From Flavobacteriales bacterium UBA5939 (lineage in GTDB: Bacteria > Bacteroidota > Bacteroidia > Flavobacteriales > Schleiferiaceae): a DNA stretch of 6,886 bases. Position 1 is the first letter of the stretch; each line of letters begins with the position of its first letter. Both the position numbers and the translations under genes were made by a program. Shown here in pieces: positions 1-5,941 of the stretch. The stretch covers positions 1-6,886 of the forward strand of contig DJCX01000134.1 in NCBI GenBank assembly GCA_002430755.1, given 5' to 3'. Below the pieces are notes generated by a model, which worked only from the letters and a program-made list of their open reading frames with translations, did no database searches and had not been told where the DNA came from.

Positions 1-375
1 GTCAATAATATTGCGGCTTACCTCCGCCAAACGGTGAACGTTGGCTTCTCTTGAGCGGTAATCACCACCTTTGATCGTATCGTAGAACAAACGGTAGACT
101 GAATCACCATCGTTCTGGTAGTTTTTCGCTGCGTTGATACCTCCTTGTGCTGCGATAGAGTGAGCACGACGCGGAGAATCCTGGAAACAGAATGCTTTCA
201 CATTGTAACCCATCTCAGCCAAAGAAGCTGCTGCAGATGAACCGGCTAGACCGGTACCTACTACGATTACATCAATTAATCTTTTGTTTGCAGGCGATAC
301 CAATGGGATCTCGCCTTTATGCTTTGTCCACTTCTCGCCTAATGGGCCTGCTGGAATCTTAGAATCTAATGCCAT
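1..375 (-). CDS. sdhA: Succinate dehydrogenase/fumarate reductase flavoprotein subunit, N-terminal part
   Basis: This is the catalytic flavoprotein of complex II, which interconverts succinate and fumarate on the cytoplasmic side of the membrane. Only the first 125 codons are in the window; the gene runs off the left edge, and full-length family members have roughly 600 to 670 residues. The translation begins MALDSKIPAGPLGEKW. It shows the dinucleotide-binding signature VVGTGLAGSSAA (Gly40, Gly42, Gly45) and the segment RRAHSIAAQGGINAAKN. In that segment His72 occupies the position of the histidine that binds FAD covalently in this family. The start ATG lies 10 bp after the sdhC stop, so the two genes are almost certainly co-transcribed. 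No Shine-Dalgarno is visible, as is usual in Bacteroidota. Sequence alone cannot say whether the enzyme works mainly as dehydrogenase or fumarate reductase. The iron-sulfur subunit gene sdhB is expected next, outside the window. Confidence 0.97.
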   Translation of the reverse strand, partial: MALDSKIPAGPLGEKWTKHKGEIPLVSPANKRLIDVIVVGTGLAGSSAAASLAEMGYNVKAFCFQDSPRRAHSIAAQGGINAAKNYQNDGDSVYRLFYDTIKGGDYRSREANVHRLAEVSRNIID

Positions 376-385
376 AGTAAGAGAA

Positions 386-1081
386 TTATAGTGCTTGACC
401 TGGTTGAACAACAAATAAGAAAACCGCTACGGCAATGAAGCCCGCCGGGATCAACCAAGCGAAAGCAGTCATCGTTTTATTAATCAGCGGTGTGTATTTC
501 GGGTGGTTAATACCCAACGATTGGAACGCGCTCGAAGCACCGTGGCTCAAGTGAAGCGCCAAACCTGCAAGAGCTACCACGTAGAATGCAGTGTACCACC
601 ACTGTTCAAAAGCGGTTACCGTTAGCGTCCAAAGGTCTTTATTTCCGTTGGCATCCGTTCCTAGAGTGCCGAAGTGCATTTCGTACCAGAAGCTCTTCAT
701 GTGAACCACAATGAAGAAAAGCGTGAGTAAACCAAGAAGCGCCATCTTGCGCGAAGCCCAAGAAGCATTGGCCGCTTGATTCTCTTTTACATACCCTACC
801 GGACGTGCTGCTCTATTTTGGCGGGCGAGCATGATACCATCCACAGTATGAAGAAGTACAGAAGCATAAGTGAGGTAAGAAAGAATTTTTACCACTGGGA
901 AGGTGGTCATAAACTTGCCGTATTCATTGAACGCAAGCTGACCTTCTTCACCTGTAACAAACAGTTGAAGGTTACCCAATAAGTGTCCTACCAAAAACGT
1001 ACACAAAAACAATCCAGTAGCCGCCATCCAGTACTTGCGGGCTAGTGAAGAGCCGAAAAGCCCTTTTGATGTTGATGCCAT
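386..1081 (-). CDS. sdhC: Succinate dehydrogenase cytochrome b558 subunit
   Basis: This 231-residue integral membrane protein anchors SdhA and SdhB and passes electrons between the iron-sulfur subunit and the quinone pool. Five hydrophobic helices are apparent, at about residues 18-41, 63-86, 112-131, 160-181 and 206-226. This is the single-polypeptide diheme cytochrome b type known from Bacillus SdhC and Wolinella FrdC. Histidines suited to ligate two b hemes sit inside the first four helices: His33 (LVGHLLGN), His78 (VLLHTVDG), His127 (IVVHMKSF) and probably His177 (LALHLSHG), with His180 as an alternative for the last. The assignments are by analogy with the family, not by alignment. The loop between helices II and III is basic (RQNRAARP). 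The gene is first in the sdhC-sdhA order and follows a candidate promoter with a Crp/Fnr-like site. The start at 1081 gives the expected short N-terminus before helix I. Confidence 0.95.
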   Translation of the reverse strand: MASTSKGLFGSSLARKYWMAATGLFLCTFLVGHLLGNLQLFVTGEEGQLAFNEYGKFMTTFPVVKILSYLTYASVLLHTVDGIMLARQNRAARPVGYVKENQAANASWASRKMALLGLLTLFFIVVHMKSFWYEMHFGTLGTDANGNKDLWTLTVTAFEQWWYTAFYVVALAGLALHLSHGASSAFQSLGINHPKYTPLINKTMTAFAWLIPAGFIAVAVFLFVVQPGQAL

Positions 1082-1119
1082 AAGCGATTTTAAAGTTTAA
1101 TAGCCTAATTTTAGCTTGT

Positions 1120-1155
1120 CAAATTTACGACACAGACTTTTGTCTACATTGCAAA
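1120..1155 (-). promoter_or_regulatory. Candidate sdhC promoter, Bacteroidota type
   Basis: On the minus strand TAAATTTG (1120-1127) is a full match to the Bacteroidota -7 element TAnnTTTG. A TTTG at 1152-1155 could serve as the -33 element. The spacer is 24 nt, slightly longer than the usual 17-23 nt, so the -33 half is less certain. Transcription would begin near 1113-1116, giving a leader of about 35 nt before the sdhC ATG. The spacer holds a small inverted repeat (AGAC, 4 nt, GTCT, 1134-1145) of unclear meaning. Confidence 0.45.
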
Positions 1156-1156
1156 C

Positions 1157-1170
1157 GTGATGAAAATCAC
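1157..1170. promoter_or_regulatory. Crp/Fnr-family-like operator palindrome
   Basis: The perfect inverted repeat GTGAT-gaaa-ATCAC matches all ten core positions of the E. coli CRP half-sites (GTGAT, N4, ATCAC) and resembles the FNR site (TTGAT, N4, ATCAA). It lies between the divergent sdhC and pepP-like genes, directly upstream of the candidate sdhC -33 element. Its centre falls about 48 bp upstream of the inferred sdhC transcription start and 45 bp upstream of the pepP ATG. A Crp/Fnr-family regulator tuning respiration genes is plausible. The regulator and the direction of control are inference. Confidence 0.45.
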
Positions 1171-1208
1171 CATAGAACGTATCTAAATTAATATAGTCGA
1201 GACCTATC

Positions 1209-2498
1209 ATGAGATATCACCAGCTGAACAGCCAGATTTTTATTGAGAATCGCAAGAAATTTACGGGGATGATGAAGCCCAATTCATTGGCCATTTTCAC
1301 CTCGAATGATATATATCCAACCAGTGCAGATGGACATCTTCCGTTCAAGCAACACAGCGATATTTTATACCTCAGTGGTGCCGATCAAGAAGAAAGTATT
1401 CTCGTTTTATTCCCTGATGCTCATAAAGATAGCCTGCGTGAAGTTTTGTTTCTGAAGGAGACCAATGAACTGATCGCAGTATGGGAAGGCGCCAAATACA
1501 CTAAGGATCAAGCGTTCGACATCAGTGGCATTAAGACCGTTTTCTGGCTGTCAGAGTTTGAAAGAGTGTTCAACGAAATGGCGGTCAATGCCGACCGAAT
1601 TTACCTAAATGGCAACGAGCACCTGCGAGCTCATGTTGAGACTGAGTTGCGCCACGACCGAATGAACAAGTGGATCAAAGAGCACTACCACGCACATGAA
1701 TTTGAGCGCAGCCAACCGCTTCTTCATAGAGTGAGAGGAACAAAATCGGAACTCGAACTTGAGGTCATGCGCAAAGCCGCTGAGATCACCACCAAGGGAT
1801 ACAAGCGTGTTTTGAAATACATGAAACCTGGCGTTTGGGAGCACGAATTGGAAGCAGAATTCATGCACGAATTCTTGATGAATAGAAGCCGTGGATTCGC
1901 CTATACACCGATCATTGCCGCTGGAAATAACGCTAACGTCCTGCATTACATTGAAAATAATGACGAATGCCACGACGGTGATCTCGTATTGTTCGATGTT
2001 GGCGCAGAGTATGGAAATTACACCTGTGATGTTACACGCTGCTTCCCGGTCAATGGGAAATTCACGGCACGTCAAGCAGAAGTGTATAATGCCGTATTGA
2101 GCGTTCACGAAGGCGCCATCGCTTTGCTACGTCCGGGCATTATGTTGGACGATTACCATAAGAAAGTGGGCGAACTTATGACCGAAGAATTATTGAAGCT
2201 AGGTTTAATTACTGCTGAGGATGTAGCCAGCGAAGATCCTGCATGGCCAGCCTATAAGAAGTACTTCATGCACGGCACAAGCCACTACTTAGGTTTGGAT
2301 GTACACGATTATGGTTTGTGGACGATTCCAGTTGAGGAGGGCATGGTCTTTACGGTTGAGCCGGGCATCTATATTCCTGAAGAAGGCTTAGGTATTAGAA
2401 TCGAAGACGATATCGTCATTACCAAAGAGGGGCATGAAAATTTGACTCGTGAAATTCCAAAGACTGTGGAAGAGATCGAGGCGTTTATGGCCGGCTAA
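1209..2498 (+). CDS. pepP: Aminopeptidase P family protein (M24B metallopeptidase, Xaa-Pro aminopeptidase)
   Basis: This predicted cytosolic dimetal aminopeptidase removes the N-terminal residue from peptides with proline in the second position. It has 429 residues, close to the usual length of about 430-440. Residues 1 to about 140 form the creatinase-type N-terminal domain, with the typical FKQHSDILYLSG at 46-57. Residues about 180-425 form the pita-bread M24 domain. All five metal ligands can be placed: Asp263 (LFDVGAEY), Asp274 (YTCDVTR), His359 (HGTSHYLGLDVHD), Glu384 (FTVEPGIYI) and Glu399 (GIRIEDDIV). The supporting His246 (NVLHY) and His366 (DVHD) are also present, so the enzyme should be active. 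There is no signal peptide. The start at 1209 gives a standard N-terminus, with no Shine-Dalgarno. Its stop codon overlaps the next start (TAATG), indicating an operon with the hydrolase gene. I found no convincing promoter in the 127 bp upstream on this strand. The symbol is by family and orthology is not proven. Confidence 0.93.
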   Translation: MRYHQLNSQIFIENRKKFTGMMKPNSLAIFTSNDIYPTSADGHLPFKQHSDILYLSGADQEESILVLFPDAHKDSLREVLFLKETNELIAVWEGAKYTKDQAFDISGIKTVFWLSEFERVFNEMAVNADRIYLNGNEHLRAHVETELRHDRMNKWIKEHYHAHEFERSQPLLHRVRGTKSELELEVMRKAAEITTKGYKRVLKYMKPGVWEHELEAEFMHEFLMNRSRGFAYTPIIAAGNNANVLHYIENNDECHDGDLVLFDVGAEYGNYTCDVTRCFPVNGKFTARQAEVYNAVLSVHEGAIALLRPGIMLDDYHKKVGELMTEELLKLGLITAEDVASEDPAWPAYKKYFMHGTSHYLGLDVHDYGLWTIPVEEGMVFTVEPGIYIPEEGLGIRIEDDIVITKEGHENLTREIPKTVEEIEAFMAG

Positions 2499-3310
2499 TG
2501 AAAAGTATTCAATATCAAGGCGCCCCTGTATCTTATCAAATTACAGGGGCGCCTTCTTCTTTACCCACACTTGTGCTGCTCCACGGATTTTTGGAAGATA
2601 GTAGGATGTGGGACGGACTTATAGAAGGTTTTGAAAAACTTGGGAGCGTAGTTCGTATTGATTTGCCCGGCCACGGTCAAAGCGGGAACTTCAGTGAAGT
2701 GCATTCTATGGAGGATATGGCAGATGTTGTGCACGCGGTCATCAGCGTTCTTGGGTTGAAAAAACCTGTTGTATTGGGCCATAGCATGGGCGGCTATGTA
2801 GCATTGGCCTATGCTGAGCAGTATGAAAATATCGGTGGGCTGGGACTGTTTTTCTCTACCCCGTATGCAGATAGCCAAGCAAGAAAAATGATGCGAGATA
2901 AGGCGGAGGCCCTCGTGATCCAGAACAGAAACGCATTTATCCGTGCGGCTATACCACAGTTGTTCAGTGCAGAACTAAGGCCAAGATTGCGTGAGGTCAT
3001 TGCCCAGCAGATTGACCAAAGTCTAGAGATGAGTGTAGAAGGAGTCGCTGCAGCCATTCGTGGGATGAAATCGAGAGTGGACCGAACGAGATTGCTCATT
3101 GATCCGCCAAAGTCCTTGCAGCCTCGGAAGATTGGTGTGTTTGTAGGGGAATCGGACACTGTAATTCCAATAGCCTCTGTTCGTGAATGGATAGATGCGC
3201 CTGGAGTTGGGTACACGTTCATTTCGAGCCATGGACACATGGGCCATCTTTCGGATACAGCGAACTGTACGGCAGCTGTGGCAAAGTGGTGGAGCACTTT
3301 TGCAGAGTAA
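2498..3310 (+). CDS. Alpha/beta hydrolase of unknown substrate
   Basis: This is a 270-residue single-domain alpha/beta-hydrolase-fold protein, probably cytosolic, since no signal peptide is visible. After two short N-terminal strands comes LLHGF (His29-Gly30, oxyanion region), then RIDLPGHGQS (53-62). The nucleophile elbow GHSMGG carries Ser96. Asp220 in GESDTVIP is the likely acid and His247 in SHGHMGHLSD the likely base, so the catalytic triad is complete. Residues about 120-195 form a helical cap. The pattern recalls the MenH, BioH and enol-lactonase group, but that superfamily is too broad to name a substrate. The ATG shares a base with the stop of the upstream peptidase gene, which suggests translational coupling and a shared transcript. 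An internal ATG (Met37) would remove the oxyanion motif, so the start at 2498 is favoured. Codons 7 to 20 lie within a strong inverted repeat, and a terminator follows the stop by 8 bp. Confidence 0.9.
   Translation: MKSIQYQGAPVSYQITGAPSSLPTLVLLHGFLEDSRMWDGLIEGFEKLGSVVRIDLPGHGQSGNFSEVHSMEDMADVVHAVISVLGLKKPVVLGHSMGGYVALAYAEQYENIGGLGLFFSTPYADSQARKMMRDKAEALVIQNRNAFIRAAIPQLFSAELRPRLREVIAQQIDQSLEMSVEGVAAAIRGMKSRVDRTRLLIDPPKSLQPRKIGVFVGESDTVIPIASVREWIDAPGVGYTFISSHGHMGHLSDTANCTAAVAKWWSTFAE
2517..2555 (+). repeat. Intragenic 14-bp inverted repeat, terminator-like hairpin
   Basis: The arms 2517-2530 (AAGGCGCCCCTGTA) and 2542-2555 (TACAGGGGCGCCTT) are perfect reverse complements around an 11-nt loop. 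Nine of the 14 pairs are G-C. The hairpin begins 18 nt after the pepP stop codon and lies within codons 7-20 of the hydrolase gene, giving that protein a GAP...GAP peptide repeat. It is followed by CTTCTTCTTTA, a moderately pyrimidine-rich tract, on the plus strand. The structure is certain from the sequence. A role as attenuator, partial terminator or mRNA 3'-end stabiliser for the upstream gene is inference. Confidence 0.85.
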
Positions 3311-3318
3311 AAGCAATA

Positions 3319-3346
3319 AAAAAGGCGCCCTGATGGGCGCCTTTTT
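3319..3346. terminator. Bidirectional intrinsic terminator
   Basis: A perfect 12-bp stem (AAAAAGGCGCCC at 3319-3330, GGGCGCCTTTTT at 3335-3346) closes on the 4-nt loop TGAT. The T-run on the plus strand and the A-run on the other side make it symmetrical. It can therefore end both the plus-strand peptidase/hydrolase transcript, whose stop is at 3310, and the convergent minus-strand gdhA transcript, whose stop is at 3364. Confidence 0.93.
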
Positions 3347-3363
3347 AAGTCATTGCAAAAAAT

Positions 3364-4716
3364 TTAGACAACTCCCTGATCGAGCATGGCATCTGCGACT
3401 TTTACAAAGCCTGCAATGTTCGCACCGCCCACATAATCTACTGTACCGTCTTCACGAGTACCGTATTTCACACACGCAGCGTGGATGTCTTTCATAATTC
3501 TATTCAAATGGCCGTCCACCTCTTCACGGGTCCAGCTCATACGCAAGGAATTTTGGCTCATCTCCAAACCTGAGGTAGCTACACCACCTGCATTGGATGC
3601 CTTACCTGGTGAGAATAGCACGCCATTGCTCTGGAAGATCTCTACCGCCTCAGGAGTACAAGGCATGTTTGCCCCTTCGCCCAAAGCTATAATTCCGTTA
3701 GATACGAGACTTTGTGCATCGTCACCTTTCAATTCATTTTGAGTAGCACACGGCAAGGCGACATCCGCTTGGACGTTCCAAGGCGTACCCTCGGCAAAGG
3801 AGATGTTATCGAATGCATCTGCAGCCTCTTTGACTCGGCCACGACGCACATTCTTGAGCTCCATGATAAATTCTAATTGTTCGCGAGTCAATCCGTCGTT
3901 GCACACGATGTGTCCCGAAGAGTCTGACATAGTAATGACCTTGGCGCCGAGTTGTTGGCACTTTTCGGCGGCGAATTGAGCCACATTACCAGAACCTGAG
4001 ATTACCACGCGCTTACCTTCAAAGCTGTCGCCTTTGGTAGCAAGCATTTCTTTCGCGAAATACACGGTTCCGTAACCGGTTGCTTCTGGACGAATCAATG
4101 AACCGCCCCAGCTCAGGCTTTTTCCTGTGAGGACACCGGTAAATTCGTTGCGTAGGCGCTTGTACTGACCGAACATGTATCCGATCTCGCGACCACCAAC
4201 GCCGATATCACCCGCAGGAACATCAGTGTTCGGTCCAATGTGGCGGCTTAGCTCAGTCATAAACGACTGACAAAAGCGCATCACCTCAGCGTCCGATTTA
4301 CCTTTCGGGTCAAAGTTTGAACCACCCTTACCACCGCCCAATGGCAGGGTCGTAAGTGAGTTCTTAAAAATTTGCTCGAAGCCCAAGAACTTAAGTACAC
4401 TCAAATTCACCGTTGGATGGAACCGCAATCCACCTTTGTACGGACCAATGGCACTGTTAAACTCAACGCGATAGCCCTTGTTGACGTGAACATTGCCCGC
4501 ATCGTCGGTCCAAGGAACGCGGAACATAATGGTGCGTTCTGGCTCAACAATACGTTCCAGTAGGCTTTTGCCTTTGTACTTTGGATTGTTTTCGATGAAT
4601 GGAATAACAGATTCGGCGACTTCGACCACAGCCTGCATAAACTCAGGCTCGTTTGGGTTTGCAGCATCGACCTTTGCAACGAAAGCATCGATCTGCGTTT
4701 GGTAAAGGCTTGACAT
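3364..4716 (-). CDS. gdhA: Glutamate dehydrogenase (hexameric, probably NADP-specific)
   Basis: This enzyme interconverts 2-oxoglutarate plus ammonium and glutamate in the cytosol. The 450-residue product is close to the E. coli GdhA length of 447. The N-terminal dimerisation and substrate domain contains IGPYKGGLRFHP (Lys94), Lys118, and the family signature LPLGGGKGGSNFDPKG with catalytic Lys130. PAGDIGVGGREIG follows, with catalytic Asp170. These sit at a constant +2 offset from the E. coli residues. The Rossmann domain begins near 234 with GKRVVISGSGNVAQF, followed by TMSDSSG, as in E. coli-type enzymes that use NADP. Cofactor choice is inferred from that similarity. An in-frame ATG at 4776 would add 20 residues (MCDEICSTFV...), but it coincides with the promoter -33 element. 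The ATG at 4716 (MSSLYQTQIDAF) matches the family N-terminus and is chosen. The gene is monocistronic by layout, with its own promoter and a shared terminator. Confidence 0.96.
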   Translation of the reverse strand: MSSLYQTQIDAFVAKVDAANPNEPEFMQAVVEVAESVIPFIENNPKYKGKSLLERIVEPERTIMFRVPWTDDAGNVHVNKGYRVEFNSAIGPYKGGLRFHPTVNLSVLKFLGFEQIFKNSLTTLPLGGGKGGSNFDPKGKSDAEVMRFCQSFMTELSRHIGPNTDVPAGDIGVGGREIGYMFGQYKRLRNEFTGVLTGKSLSWGGSLIRPEATGYGTVYFAKEMLATKGDSFEGKRVVISGSGNVAQFAAEKCQQLGAKVITMSDSSGHIVCNDGLTREQLEFIMELKNVRRGRVKEAADAFDNISFAEGTPWNVQADVALPCATQNELKGDDAQSLVSNGIIALGEGANMPCTPEAVEIFQSNGVLFSPGKASNAGGVATSGLEMSQNSLRMSWTREEVDGHLNRIMKDIHAACVKYGTREDGTVDYVGGANIAGFVKVADAMLDQGVV

Positions 4717-4748
4717 AAATGTCTGTTTGTATAGATAGGTTTCTCTAA

Positions 4749-4777
4749 CAAATGTAGAACAAATCTCATCGCACAAA
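4749..4777 (-). promoter_or_regulatory. gdhA promoter, Bacteroidota consensus
   Basis: On the minus strand TTTG (4774-4777), a 17-nt spacer and TACATTTG (4749-4756) fit the Bacteroidota primary-sigma consensus TTTG, N17-23, TAnnTTTG at every fixed position. Transcription should start near 4742-4745, giving a leader of about 26-29 nt before the ATG at 4716. The -33 element directly abuts the dprA stop codon, so gdhA can be expressed independently of dprA. Confidence 0.75.
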
Positions 4778-4779
4778 CA

Positions 4780-5850
4780 TCAATGGCCCGCAGTTTTCCT
4801 TACATAGGTATGGGGGCCAATTTTAGCAATCACCCCTAAATCCAATAGCACCTGTAATGACTTGAATAACTGAGAGTTAGATACATTTAACTTTGATTTT
4901 AAATACGCAGAATGCACCTTTCTTCCGTGTGGAAAATGTTGAATAAGTAGTCCTTCAAGCGCCTGTGAAAGGTCAATCTGAGCCTCTTTTTTGGCCCAAA
5001 TGGGATAGAAGCTTGAAACAAGGTGTTCTGCGTCTACCACTAAGCGTGCAATGTCCTCTGCAATTAGCCTGTTTGGCCCAGCGCTCATGGGTTGGTACAA
5101 AGCGCCAGGGAGCGCATAAACCTCCCTTCCATATTGAAAGGCCTGATTGGCCGTAATCATCGCACCGCTTTTGCGGGCGGCCTCAACAATTAAAGTAGCT
5201 AAAGAGGAGCCTGCGATCAAACGGTTTCTTACGGGATAATACTGCGGCAGGCTCGCAGTATGAAAAGGCTGTTCTGTGAAGTAACCGCCACCTGCATCTA
5301 GAATTTGCTGTGCCAAGCGCGCATGGCGGGGCGGACTCAGGTGTGCTAAACCGCCCGCAAGGAACGCCTGGGTAGATGCCCCGCAGTCCAAAGCAGCAAG
5401 ATGGGCAATACCGTCTATACCTAGTGCCAGACCAGAAATAATGTTGATGGGAAAACGGCTCAAATCTTCCACAAATCGTTTGCACTGAAGATTGCCGTAG
5501 TGGGTACTTTTTCGCGCCCCAATTACAGCTAGGGGAACCTTTTGGTTGCTCCACGTACCTCTACCAAAGAGCGCAACCGGAGGGTCAGGAATTTCTAGCA
5601 AAAACGACGGGAAGTTATCAACATCATCGGCGGTCAAAATAGACACGCCTTCCCGTTGGCAAATGGCTGCTTCCTGGGCGGCAAGTTCACAGGCATTTGA
5701 CCATTGTTTATCCAAGTTGTTCTCATTCTTCAAAGCATTGAAAATAATGGCTTTAACAGAGGTGTTAGAACGGGCGCTCTCTTGCATGTATAGGCGCTTC
5801 TGAACATTGGTCAGCCCTTTGAAAAAATGGAGGGTTAGGAGGTCATTCAT
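4780..5850 (-). CDS. dprA: DNA-processing protein DprA
   Basis: DprA binds incoming single-stranded DNA and loads RecA during natural transformation. It is also widespread in bacteria not known to be competent. The protein has 356 residues, a normal length. A short, weakly conserved helical N-terminal region (1 to about 65) precedes the Rossmann-like DprA domain (about 75-275). That domain shows VIGARKSTHYG (109-119, with the family's G-x-R arginine at 113), SGLALGIDGIAHLAALD (139-155) and YYPVRNRLIAG (204-214). It continues with VEAARKSGAMITA (222-234) and GREVYALPG (241-249). A C-terminal winged-helix domain spans about 295-350, ending HTYVRK. Many relatives have SGLARGID, where this one has Leu143 in place of Arg. 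The start at 5850 is the first possible, because an in-frame TAA lies at 5857-5859. It is divergent from the SPOR gene. No clear terminator separates it from gdhA, so read-through is possible. Confidence 0.94.
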   Translation of the reverse strand: MNDLLTLHFFKGLTNVQKRLYMQESARSNTSVKAIIFNALKNENNLDKQWSNACELAAQEAAICQREGVSILTADDVDNFPSFLLEIPDPPVALFGRGTWSNQKVPLAVIGARKSTHYGNLQCKRFVEDLSRFPINIISGLALGIDGIAHLAALDCGASTQAFLAGGLAHLSPPRHARLAQQILDAGGGYFTEQPFHTASLPQYYPVRNRLIAGSSLATLIVEAARKSGAMITANQAFQYGREVYALPGALYQPMSAGPNRLIAEDIARLVVDAEHLVSSFYPIWAKKEAQIDLSQALEGLLIQHFPHGRKVHSAYLKSKLNVSNSQLFKSLQVLLDLGVIAKIGPHTYVRKTAGH

Positions 5851-5941
5851 ATGGAGTTATTAACAGTTGTCCATAAAAATTAGTCCGAAGGCCCCAAGTG
5901 ATAAAATATACTTACTAACAGATTCTGCATTTTTGTATTAC
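5851..5941. other. Divergent intergenic region between dprA and the SPOR-protein gene
   Basis: This 91-bp AT-rich gap must hold the promoters for both divergent genes, but neither is clear. On the minus strand TATATTTT and TAATTTTT each match TAnnTTTG at all but the last position, and neither has a well-spaced TTTG upstream. On the plus strand CATTTTTG (5928-5935) is one base off the consensus but sits only 6 nt before the ATG. The short palindrome GTTA-T-TAAC (5856-5864) lies close to the dprA start. No site is assigned. Confidence 0.4.

Noticed and set aside
1134..1145. Small inverted repeat AGAC-tttt-GTCT in the sdhC promoter spacer
   Set aside because: The arms are only 4 bp and match no operator I recognise. 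It is mentioned with the promoter but not called as a site.
1605..2108. Minus-strand open frame of 167 codons inside the aminopeptidase gene
   Set aside because: It is fully antisense to conserved M24-domain coding sequence. The translation is Cys/Phe-rich with no recognisable domain, as expected of a shadow frame.
2809..3297. Minus-strand open frame of 162 codons inside the hydrolase gene
   Set aside because: It is antisense to a complete alpha/beta hydrolase with an intact triad. The translation shows no family features and there is no promoter.
5867..5941. TTG-initiated 25-residue N-terminal extension of the SPOR protein
   Set aside because: The extension (MSIKISPKAP...) resembles nothing in the family. 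The ATG at 5942 starts exactly where the HU-like domain normally begins, and the longer form would leave only 16 bp to the dprA start.
5851..5941. Near-consensus -7 elements for dprA (TATATTTT, TAATTTTT) and the SPOR gene (CATTTTTG)
   Set aside because: Each misses one consensus base and none has a -33 TTTG at acceptable spacing, which is not enough in AT-rich intergenic DNA.
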